Positions 49,470-62,449 of a DNA stretch of 64,000 nucleotides are shown piece by piece (position 1 is the stretch's first letter; every line of letters starts with the position of its first letter). The stretch is from Microvelia longipes. Its lineage: Eukaryota > Arthropoda > Insecta > Hemiptera > Veliidae. The notes beneath the pieces are model-generated. The model was not told the origin of the DNA and did not search any database. It saw only the letters and a program-made list of their open reading frames with translations. The stretch covers positions 24,455,257 to 24,519,256 of the forward strand of contig JACMZG010000008.1 of the NCBI GenBank assembly GCA_018340805.1. Direction: 5' to 3'. Both the position numbers and the translations under genes were made by a program.

Positions 49470-51989
49470 AAAGTTTCCACTAATGTCAAAATGCTATACA
49501 AATATTTAAATTACAAATAAATTCTATAATTGAGTATAAGGTATAAATACAATGCCCTCTAAATTCATGCAGCATAACTATTAAATAAATTGAGATAGTT
49601 GATGCAAACATCATAAATATGCTTAACAAGCATTCTCATGTAAAACAATATCAGTATATTTTACCAAAAGTTATTTATTTGCATAATATTTAGAACTTTG
49701 CCTTCATAGATTTACAGCAACATGATGGATAGGCCTGTTACCTTGTCCCCTCGACCTAACGCAGTCACGGTCTCACCACACTTACCGCAGCTAAGTATTG
49801 TTTTACCTGTAATTACTTTGTGTTTTGTCTGTGTATTAGTAAAGTTATCAGATTTGAGTATCAGTTACAAGGTATATCGTATAGAGACACTCAATCATGT
49901 GATATCATGCAGGGCTTTCCTAAGTTTATTCTTACCTTGCAATCTAGATAATTTTAAATAAATTAAATAAAGACGACTTTTATTACAACTAAATTAAAAT
50001 TAAAGATTAATCTTTATTTAAATTAATAAAAGTGATTTTCATCAATTCTATTAAATACTCTTCATAAATTTGTTTCATGTTTAGTTAATATAGTAGGAAT
50101 TAATTTCAGTTTTGGGCACAGAAGAGACTAGATTTCATTAGATTAAATAAACTATATTTCACAAATATACTATATGAATGCACACAAGTATTAATAATAG
50201 TTTAGTTAATATTTATTTAAGTTATTGCAAACATAGTGTTTGCCATATAACAAAAATAATGTGATCCCTGGAGTCCTTAGAAAGACTAGGATCCGGGAGC
50301 TAATAATTTATTGAACAATTATATCTATGAAGAGTTAATTAATTATATATAATTAATTATATATTAATTAAAATAGGTTAATTATATTATAACAAAACAT
50401 GTACTTTCTGTACATACCTTCTGTTAATACCAAATGTATTGGATATTAGATGTAATCTATAAATCATTATTGTTAACCAAGGCTTCATTAATAAACATAA
50501 GTTATTGACCGATTTTTCTGTGGTCAGTTAAAAGGAAGGAAAATCGGGCGTCTTATAATAACCATCGAGGTTCTGTTGGTTGAATTTACAAGTATAGAGG
50601 ATTTTTCCATCTTTATCTTTGTTAAAATTAAAAACCTCATCGAAGGTTACAAATTGTTTTTAGGCAAATTATCGCGTATTAATTATGAAACTCTACTGTA
50701 TAATTCTTGTTTCTTAAATTTGTTTGCGCGATTTTATCATCAAGCGTTGAAGATGTTTTGAGTCGATAAAACATTTTCTTCGTGTTTTGAATCGTTTGGA
50801 TCTTATAAGCTTTGGCCTTATGCAATTCACCAGCTGCTTCTTCTGCCGCAATTCAAAACTTAAAACGCAAGAAGGTTAACGATGAATGTACCAGATTTAT
50901 TAGATGGAGAGGGGGGAAGGGGTACAAGTACAATAGAATAATAGGAGTCCGGCAAGTACCATTTACCTAAATGGGGATTATTTAGAGAAGTATCTCAAAT
51001 AATTATTTCAGAAATCATTAGTTATTTATAATTTTTCTTTTTGATAAAAATAAATAGCTTTTGAATTAAAATAAAAGATCCGTTTTTATTTGTGTGATTA
51101 CAAGTGTATTAAGTAAAATTTACTATATAAAACATTATAAATTCTATTATCGAAGTTTTCTATAAAGTGGTCGTTTTAGGAAAGTATTTACACTGTTGTA
51201 AAAAGACTTTTATTTTATAGAAAAATTCCATGTTACATAAACGTAAAAAGAAAGGGAGAATTGTAAAAGGCAGACCCAACAAATGAAATTAGGTACTCGG
51301 AGGCTAAGCGTGGACTGTTATCGTATTCATGCAGGTCACGTGATCACGGGATCCTTTGGAAAATAAACAGAAAGCTAGTAAGGTGGGAAAGGGGAATAGT
51401 CCCCTGGGTACCTCGGGTCAGAGGGGGAGCTACGCAGCTCCAAAAAAGCGCTTAGGCAATCTAACCGCTTCAGCAACTATTCATTTATTGTGATCTAAAT
51501 TATGAAATTGATGTATTTTAGTAAGTATCTGAAATTCAACATAAATATGATCCCTAATGGCACATAATGAATTCTCCAGAGAAAAATTATATTGCTTATT
51601 CAACTTTAATCTACTTTGTTCTTTAAAGGTTATACTTACGTCACGTGTACTTGTAACCTTAATCATTTAATTTAGTAATTTACAAAGATGCCTGACTCTG
51701 CTATACAGTGTTACCTTACGTTTTCTATACTTCTCTCATTAGGAATAAAGTAATTACTATAATAACTAGGACAATAAATTAAAAAAGTAATAGTATAGCA
51801 GTTTTGCCAACTTTTAATTAATATTATAGTATAATATTGATAATGCCCGGCGATATTGTAGAAATATTATAAAAATAATTTGTTATTCATAAATATTACA
51901 ATTTTTTTTATTCCTTCGGTAATAGCATTTAAATTATTACAAATTACGGTAGGAACAGCACCGTAATAAATGCTGGAAGCAGATCACTG
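49470..51989. other. AT-rich DNA without recognised gene
   Basis: ORFs at 49722 and 50576 are short and unsupported. A GC-richer stretch at 51290-51470 contains the stem GGAGCT/AGCTCC (about 51427-51442) and GGTCACGTGATCACGG; its origin is unclear. Confidence 0.45.
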
Positions 51990-52610
51990 GTCCAGAATAC
52001 AGTCGATGCCTTCAAAATAACAGATGCCGTCTGCCGTTGGGCTGATGAAAATAAACTTATACCTAACTGTGATAAATCTAATTTGTTCTCTTTTACTCTT
52101 TCTTCCAATCCTTTTCGTTACCAATACCTACTTTATAATAATCTTTTATCCTCTGTGTCCTGTGTTCGTGATCTTGGTGTTTAATTAGATCCCAAGCTTA
52201 CTTTTGATAGTCATATTGAGTCTGTTGACCGTCTTGTTGTTGACTGTTTTGTGTCCCTATATAAAACCCTTGTTCGCCCTATTTTATGTTATTTAAGATA
52301 CTTTTACCGTTGTTGTTATTATAGTTATAACAACATGTGCGTTCGACGTTAATCTCACAAAGCTCTGTTTTTAGTTAATTAATATTATAGATTGTCCAGA
52401 AGTTATTACACAAGTTACATTTCTTCCTGAAGGTCTTCGAGCTGGCAGGTTCCTGTATTTTAAGAATTGTCGTCTGTCTCTCCTATGGTTCGTAGTGTAA
52501 CCCCCCTAAATTCTCTTCCAGTAAACAATTCCAACCTTTTCTCCATAAAATCCCTTAAATCTATCTTAAAATTATTTTCTTGGCTTAGGAGCATACAAGA
52601 TATGTTTGTG
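51990..52610 (+). pseudogene. Decayed non-LTR retrotransposon (jockey/CR1/I-type) reverse transcriptase fragment
   Basis: From 52002 a plus-strand frame reads VDAFKITDAVCRWADENKLI, then PNCDKSNLFSFTL, then VRDLGV, an in-frame TAA, and LDPKLTFDSHIESV. This is the classic C-terminal part of LINE reverse transcriptases (W..NK L..N..KS...F..., then V.DLGV.LD.KLTF..HI). After a frameshift comes LYKTLVRPIL (52253-52282), the thumb-side motif usually written LY..LVRPIL. Later, FLPEGLRAGRFLYFKNCR and PLNSLPVNN match the usual C-terminal tail, in further shifted frames. At least one stop and several frameshifts make it non-functional. The 5' part (endonuclease, palm domain with the FADD motif) is absent, as is usual for 5'-truncated LINE copies. 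The exact clade cannot be decided by eye. Confidence 0.8.
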
Positions 52611-53100
52611 CTTCTTCAATTCTAAATATTTTTATTCGCAACACTTTTAATTTTTTTATCTCTTATTTAAGTATTACTAATTTTTTTTATAAAGTTTTTT
52701 TTTATTGTTATATTATAATAGTATAAATTAGATCATTTATTTAACTTATATTTACTTATTTGCGCAATAACGTCATAACATTTAGTATTACTTTCATTTT
52801 TATTAGCTTTCATACCATCTTATCTACTAGTAGCTAAAGCCTACGTATCTAGCCTACATGTATCTATCTTATAAGAAATACACTATACTATACTAGAATA
52901 AAAATATAAATAAACCTCAACAATATATGTATATATTCTTGATCAATGAGTCTTCCCTTCTAAAAAATCCACCCCCCACCTCTACCCCCCTCATAACTCT
53001 GACGTTATAAGCTCATTTTTTCTACGAAAATTCGCTAAACTGGTAGACTTATTTACTTTTCTTTTCATTGTAGTATAATCGACAGAAATACGAGTACTAT

Positions 53101-53160
53101 ACTGATCTACTAAGTATTATACTGATCTACTGAGTATTGCACTGATCCACTGAGTACTGT
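53101..53160 (+). repeat. 20-bp tandem repeat, three units
   Basis: ACTGATCTACTAAGTATTAT, ACTGATCTACTGAGTATTGC and ACTGATCCACTGAGTACTGT follow each other at exact 20-bp spacing. Confidence 0.88.
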
Positions 53161-54654
53161 ACTCGTAAATGTACTGAAACTTAATAATCAAAATAATTTA
53201 GAAATTAGGAACACAAAATAAGGTCTGTAAAGTAAGATAATAACATTTTCTGAGATCGTGACACGGAGTTTTATATCTCAAATAGGTTTAGATAAAAAAA
53301 CGAAGGACAAACAAACAACAATATAAAAGTTTACATACGATCCTTTCAAAGAAGCAATCTAAATGGGATTTATCCTAAAAGCCTATAAACATCTGAACTA
53401 CATTTAACTAGGACAGAACTACAGGAGCCGATAAATGGGTAAATGGACCGGACAAAGAAAGGGGGAAACAGAAGAAATATGACTTTACTTATGCCTAGGG
53501 AGACGAAGCAACACTGGGAGGGGATAAGTGCTTAGAAACATATCGATAAGACTCGAAAATATATTCCAACACGAAAATAAAGCCTCACGGAATAAAATTA
53601 ACTAGAAAACGAAGGAATTGAATGAATGAGTTTCTGATGGAATGCATCGATCATGAAGTGGCACGGGAAGGTTGATTACACCATGAACGTCATGGCTACA
53701 ACGTTTCATAACAACCTGGACAGGTGGTTTTATGAATAGACCATGGAATTGTTGTATCTATCATCGTGTCTGCTCATTTATCATATTTTAGACATGTGTT
53801 GTTCTGTTGTTTTTTTTTTGTATTTTAATAACTTTTTATTCTTTTAGAAACACCTACTTAAAGTTATGTATCGTCTTATAATTAATTATTATTCTGCATC
53901 TGGTTTAAATTAGGCAAACTGCTTCAATCTTTTTACAAGATTCCCTGAATCATAATGAAATAAGTAATTTATTAAATGCAAAGGAAGAAAGGTGGAATAG
54001 TTTCCTTGAATATTAATTTATAATCGGGTTTGTTAAAAATTTATTAATAAATAATTATTTATTTATTAAATAATTAATCTATCAAATACTTTAAATCAAT
54101 ACCTGTATATATAATAATAATATCTATAATATAGTACTATTGTACATCTAAACTTTAAATTAAGTATGTATAGATAAAAGTATAGAGTAAGATAAAGTAT
54201 AGATAAAAACATTATAGGCGTCTTTATGTTAACACGCTTATGAAAAGAGAAACGAATGGTATACAAATATATGCTCGATTTTTCACCAGACTATTCATTT
54301 TTAGATACAACTTAAGGAGGGTCGCAACAACAATACCTAAATACTAAACCTAAATAGTTTGGAATCTAAAAAAATGTAATAATATAACTATCTTCATAAG
54401 AAATACATTCTATTCTATTAATGAATTGTTTTGTTGTTATAACTTATTTACAAAAATAAGTTATAATGTTGTTAATTATTTACTCTATTAAACATTGATT
54501 TTTTTCATGATTCAGAAGCAATTAATAAAAGGGTTACAGCAAAATCTCTCATAGCATGTATTACACAGCACTATTTCAATTACTTTTTTCAGTTTGAGGG
54601 CACATACGTCTATAGAATATAAAAGTGCCAGACTATAGGATACAAAATAATAAA

Positions 54655-55030
54655 CAAAAATCGGGTACTGGATACCACGGAATTTTCCCTCAGCACGTCG
54701 AGTCGCTACGCTCATCCCCCCTACTTTGGACTTGCTTCGCTCGCCCTTAGTATTGATAAAAATTAAACTATAATGATAATAAGATGAAACTTAGCACATA
54801 TATTAGTCTTATATATAGCTACATGCGTGCCAAATCTCCAAATCATCCCATCATTTTTCCGCGTTTTAAAATATTTTGAAACTTTTGTTCAGTCATTATT
54901 GGGGGTTAAAGATGTCATAAAACATTATTCACCGGATAGCACACCTACGCCGATAGATCGGTTTCGGATTTTTTTTTTTGTAAACACGATACTTTTCCCA
55001 TATACTAACGGCGTGAATAAGTAAAAGTAA
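54655..55030 (+). repeat. Dispersed repeat family R1 (GGTACGGGATACC / CTTCGCTCGTCC), fullest copy
   Basis: The copy starts AATCGGGTACTGGATACCAC, continues with GGACTTGCTTCGCTCGCCCT, then AGATGAAACTTAGCACATAT, TCTTATATATAGCTACATGC, and ends GATAGATCGGTTTCGGATTT, CGATACTTTTCCCATA and GGCGTGAATAAGTAAAAG. The same blocks in the same order occur at 10723-11025 and, in part, at several other places in the window. Its peptide ORFs are not convincing. It is an interspersed repeat of unknown class, possibly a non-autonomous DNA element. Confidence 0.7.
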
Positions 55031-55825
55031 GTAACTCAAAATTAAATTAAAATCATAACGAGAAAATAAATTCATATAAAAACAAACTATGTATGTTTCC
55101 CCTATTGATTAGTCAGACGAGCAAGTAGACTGGAATTCGATACTCGGTTTTATTCCTCTTTCAAGCTATGCAAGTCCATACGAGAAGGCATAATTAAATA
55201 CCATGCAATGATTGCGGTTTTAGCATTAATGTAAAGTATTACAGACATTGTTGACCTATGAAACTAGCATATTATATTATGACTTATTGTAAATTTCTAA
55301 ACCTTTACATTAATGAAAATACTATGTACCATTTAATTATTGGCATTATTTATATTAGGTATAAGCTAATTTTAATTTTAATAAAAAAACTTTTATAAAC
55401 ATTATAATATCTCTTTATAATAAAAATAGTTTTCAAAAGGTAAAGGATTCGTTACGGTACAGAGATATGAACTTAAATTTACCTTAACTGTACACTCACT
55501 TTACTCACTCATGATATTAAGCACGTTTCTTTTTTCAGAGTTTAATGAAAAGTTGTAAAAGACAAAATAATGCAAGTTAATCTAAAATAATATTTTATGA
55601 TAAAATTGCTAATCTGCTGTTTTCTCTTAAGAAGTATATTATATTTATATTGTTAAATATGTTTAATAATAATTTGTTTAATGTGTTTGTATTATATTCA
55701 TTACATATTCTACATTTATATGAGGAATTAATCACAACGCATTTCAATTAAATTAAAAATAATGTTTATAAGTTATGCCTCTAAAAAGAAGAGGCCAAAA
55801 ACTTCAAATTTCCCACCACACCGCC

Positions 55826-55827
<2 letters not shown>

Positions 55828-55857
<30 letters not shown>
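55828..55857. repeat. Short TA microsatellite
   Basis: About 15 TA units, 70 bp before the larger tract at 55925. Confidence 0.93.
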
Positions 55858-55859
<2 letters not shown>

Positions 55860-55922
55860 ACCGGTCCCTCTGCTTATTTCCATAATTGATCAAAACCGTT
55901 AATCAAACCAGTTGCTAGCCGT

Positions 55923-56042
<120 letters not shown>

Positions 56043-57554
56043 TTAGCACATTTTTTCTTCGAAAATTTGGAGAAAAGTAATTAGTAAAATAAATTACATT
56101 TAACAAAATTATGTAGCTTATAGGATATAGTCATGTAATAAGGAATTTAAGTTAAAAGTTTGTAAAAATAATCGTTTCTCAATAAATAACGTGGCCTATT
56201 CCTAATAACACTCATATATTAGTAATTTTCTTTTAAAATTTGATAAAATTCTTTAGCTAATTTCCTTTTTAAGTAAAACTAGTAAAAGTTTATTATTAGA
56301 AATCGAAAACATACATAATTTAGAATATGTTTCCTAAATTAGATGACGAATAAATTTTATTTATGAAAATAAGTTATTATATGTAGTCATTATTTAAACA
56401 TCACTAGTTTTTATTAATTTAACATGAATATGTATCGAGGGTAGATAGGAAATCTTTATATATAGAATATAAGGTAAACTAGAGTAAGAAAAGTAAAGTA
56501 GAGTAAATATTTTAATGTCTCATTAGTGCCCCATCATCAATGGGGCACATTTTTAACTTTTTTATCTAAAGTAAAAAATTTGTCAGTTATATTGCATGCT
56601 CCTAGGAAGAAAAAAATAGGTGAAAGTAAGTAGTGCATTGTTAAATTTTAGATCAAAAGCTAACGACAAACAGGCTCACAGGATTGGTTGTCACCAGTAC
56701 TGTGGATATTAGTGACATCGCAGTTTATTTTTTTTTTTACTCTTATAAATCAAATTATGTAAAGGTATCCCAAATTAAATTTATACTTATTAAAACAATA
56801 TTATAGGTTCCACTATTTTACAATGAAGAAAAGTAAAATAATGCTTATATCTTAATATGAACAAGTTTGAAGTCAGAGAAAAACGTTTGAAACCTCAAAG
56901 GAAAAGAAATACCTGCAGACCCAGCAGGTTGATGTGAAGAAAACTCACTCAGCAATGTTTGTTTCATATCTTGAGAGGATTAGGGGAGACCAAACTACCA
57001 CACCAGTATATTGGTTTTTTCCACCACACTATGACGAGACAGAAGTGGGATTTAGACATCTGAAAGGAAAAAACTGAGGGAAGCATCGAAACAAATCCTT
57101 CTTTCTATGCATGGTTTTAGTCCGTATTGGATGCAAACGACATTCAAATGATTTTTCTTTTAAAGCTTCTTATATTGAAGAAGAATTGCTATTTTATAAT
57201 TTCATGTGTTAGAGAGATAGCGAATTCACACAACCGTGGCTTACTTTCTATAAATGGTCCATCACCTCTCCTAATCCCAATATCACCATCTAAATCACTA
57301 TCACTAACTTCATGTGCAAATAATTACAGTAAGAATAATATGTACATAAACATATACAAAATGTGTCAAAGAGTGCAAGAGGTATCAATCTTTCTGTTCA
57401 GAAAATGTTGTGGTAATAAATAAAAGCAACTGAATAAACATTTGAAAGCATAATAAAATTTACCTTTTAAAAGTACATAATTAAAAATCCATCATGCATC
57501 TAATGAAAAAAGGCATTCTTAATTTATCAAACAATTTATATTATATCAAATTAT

Positions 57555-59890
<2,336 letters not shown>

Positions 59891-59961
59891 CTCACAGAGC
59901 GGGCCTGTGAGACGAGGTGGTCTAGCGAAAATTCGCTAGATACATGGCAAAATGCCATGTA
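59891..59961. other. Three consecutive perfect stem-loops
   Basis: Stem 1 is CTCACAG/CTGTGAG (59891-59911, 7-nt loop). Stem 2 is TCTAGCGAA/TTCGCTAGA (59921-59940, 2-nt loop). Stem 3 is TACATGGCA/TGCCATGTA (59941-59961, 3-nt loop) and abuts stem 2 with no gap. The surrounding DNA runs into an A-rich tail with AATAATAATAAAAC at about 60038-60052, so it may be the head of a short retroposon, but no A or B box was recognised. It could also be a structured non-coding RNA remnant. Confidence 0.6.
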
Positions 59962-60850
59962 ACAATAAATACTAAAACAAAAATAGCGAGGCGATGGAAA
60001 TTCAATAAATATATATAGCAAAATGCATGAAATAAAAATAATAATAAAACAAAAAATAATACAAAACAACTACTATGTGGTCTGTATTTTTGTTATGTTA
60101 TAACAAAAACCTAACAGTTTTTTACAGTCATATTGTAGAAAACCTGATATCTTTAAGGATTCAAATAAAGGTCTCTCCACTAATTTGTTTAAATATATAT
60201 TTGTGGATATAGATCATTATTTGAATCCTTATAATATGGAATCCACTGGAGCTAACGTCTCTCATATCTGATATCTTTATAATTTATTGAATAAACCTTT
60301 ATATTCATCGTCTCTAAGGATGGAAATCAAGGTTAAATTAAGGTGAGGTAAAAACTTCAAATATTGCAATAACGAAAAATTCGAAATAAGTCATCGACCT
60401 GAGTGAAAAAGTAATTTATAAAAAAAATTACGGTATGAATAATAAAAGAAAAAAAAAATAAAAAAAGATGTTATACGGAAAGAACTAGTTTTACGACTGT
60501 ATATTTAGTAATGTGTATATAAACAAAACATAAATTTATAAATAGAGCCCGTAGTACACGAGGCAGAGCTAGGGAGGAGTCTAAATATAACAAGTCTTCC
60601 AGCTTCAGAAAAGATTTTTAACATCCCGGAAGGAAATATCTTTTGTTTGTTGAAAAATAAGCCTAATAGAGCCGATATCTACACGTGGCTGGAGAGGTGG
60701 CTTCGCACCTTCTGTGGATTTATCGTGTGTACAGAATACTTATTAAAGCGCTTACAATATTTTATGCCAGTAAATATGTATAAACAGAAATTTATTTGAG
60801 TAAAATCGCTTATAAATGTTTGATTGAACACCTAGAAGAAATTACTGGAA

Positions 60851-61100
60851 TGCTTGGCCTATCTATCAAAAATAATTTGTATGCTTGACCTATCTATCAG
60901 AAACACCTAGTATATGCTTGACCTATCTATTAGAAATACTTATAGTATGCTTGACCTATCTATCAGAAACACCTAGTATATGCTTGACCTATCTGTTAAA
61001 AATACTTAGTATGCTTGAGCTATCTATTAGAAATACTTTTTATGCGCGACCTATCTATCAGAAATATTCTGTATGCTTGACTTATCTATCAGAGTTCATT
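60851..61100 (+). repeat. 31-33-bp minisatellite, eight units
   Basis: Units begin TGCTTGACCTATCTATCAGA and end in AAATACTTAGTA or AACACCTAGTATA. The 33-bp and 31-bp forms alternate in the first half. The 84-codon ORF across it is the repeat translated, not a gene. It ends 27 bp before the interleaved inverted repeat at 61127. Confidence 0.92.
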
Positions 61101-61126
61101 GCATGTTTGTGGTGTCAATATCTGAC

Positions 61127-61613
61127 GTATATAATTTGATTCTACCGAGTTTTGCAAAACATGAATGTTAACATAATATAATTGTGCGAGAGCCACCTAG
61201 GAAATGTAACAAGCAAACGGCGATGATACATCTGGGAACTGTTCCATCATTCGACATTCGTCATCATTGATGGCATCATAATGTCATGTCCCACTCTGTT
61301 TCGTTACGTTGCTTGTTACATTTCCTAGGTGACGCTCGCACAATTATGTTGCGTCAACTATTCATGTTTTGCAAAGCTCGGTAGTATCAAATTATATATG
61401 TTTTGCTTGCCAAGCATGATGACGGTAAGAGAGCACCGCTTGTCTCTGGTAAATACTTCACATTATATTCTTCGGGATTTTAATTGAATGTCAGAGTGAG
61501 TGCAGGCTCTGTCAGCGCTCTGATGATTTAGAGATAACGAAACAGAGTAGGACATGACATTATGTCGAGCGATCAATGGTGACGAATGTCTAATGATGGA
61601 ACAGTTCCCAGAT
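61127..61613. mobile_element. Interleaved double inverted repeat (a-b-a'-c-b')
   Basis: Arm a (61127-61217, starting GTATATAATTTGATTCTACC) is mirrored at 61306-61400. The segment between them, arm b (61230-61307, starting ATCTGGGAACTGTTCCATCA), is mirrored again at 61534-61613. Shared landmarks are CACCTAGGAAATGTAACAAG for arm a and GACATTCGTCA, ATAATGTCATGTCC, CTCTGTTTCG for arm b. Matches are high but not perfect. The arms cannot all pair at once, so two insertions or an internal rearrangement must have happened. No ORF was found. Confidence 0.78.
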
Positions 61614-61902
61614 ATAACCTGTGCGACGGCTCGGACCCCGTAAATATTTGAGTGTCCTCTCTATGATGATATGTATATCTGCCTAAGCCACTAATGCATT
61701 ACTTATACATCAAGTATTAAGTAAGTATTAGTACTTTAAATATTTATACCTCAAAAGATCAATAATAATAAGCAATATTCTTAAATATTATATAAACAAA
61801 AATAATTTGTAAGTCGGAGTAGACTCTTTTTATTTATTTTTTTTTCATTTTTTTTAAGTTTTAATTTTAATTTAATATTTTATAATAGAAGAGAAAAAGA
61901 GC

Positions 61903-61941
61903 TGAGCCCTCACTGAAGTAGTTTCTACTTAAGAGGGCTCA
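61903..61941. other. 39-nt two-part stem-loop
   Basis: TGAGCCCTC/GAGGGCTCA encloses a small internal loop and AAGTAG/CTACTT with a TTT apex. It is too short for a usual pre-miRNA; a mini-MITE or a transcript hairpin is possible. Confidence 0.6.
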
Positions 61942-62042
61942 TTACATCAAACGTCTGCAATTTTTTCTTGTTTTAGGTTTATAATTGTATAATATAGACT
62001 GATATATAATACTATTTGTTATAACTTTCAAATTGACCGTGC

Positions 62043-62063
62043 GCAGTTTAAAAATTAAACTGC
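62043..62063. other. 9-bp stem-loop at the edge of a CpG-richer patch
   Basis: GCAGTTTAA, AAA, TTAAACTGC. The patch 62030-62260 has GTCGCG and GTCGAC sites and a perfect CRE TGACGTCA at 62249-62256. A 72-codon plus-strand ORF crosses it but matches nothing I know. Confidence 0.45.
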
Positions 62064-62449
62064 AAACTGACTGGGCAAAAAGCGGGAAATCAAGACACGC
62101 CTCTCAATTGAAGGGTAGGTCCCCCGTCGCGTTAGTGTCGACCGGAATCCAAATTTTCCCACCATTGAGTCGACAGTCTTACTGTTTAAGTATCTATAGT
62201 CTCTGGTATAGGCAGTCAACATTGAAAATTTACTATTTATTCCTGCAATGACGTCAATTTCGGACTATAACCTAACATTAAAAAAATCTATTTCATTCAT
62301 AAAAACCCTCCAATTGAATCACCTTATAAATTCTATCAGCTTGGGATTAAAATTGGTTAAATTACCAAAACATAGAGTGCAAATAAAGAGAGAAATACAG
62401 TATTTAATTCAAGTCGCAGCATTTTCAGTACAATGTATCTAGTATATAA

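Noticed and set aside
49085..49501. 138-codon minus-strand ORF
   Set aside because: Built from a TA microsatellite at one end and the 32-bp minisatellite at the other.
57127..57423. 98-codon plus-strand ORF
   Set aside because: No recognisable domain, low-complexity flanks and no exon boundaries; chance length in DNA of this composition is plausible.
60885..61139. 84-codon ORF with repeating LTYLSETPSIC-like peptide
   Set aside because: The periodicity follows the 31-33-bp minisatellite; it is not a repeat protein.
62033..62251. Plus-strand ORF containing TDWAKSGK, briefly considered as the missing first half of the navigator CH domain
   Set aside because: Wrong strand for the navigator exon, and nothing beyond TDWA fits the domain.
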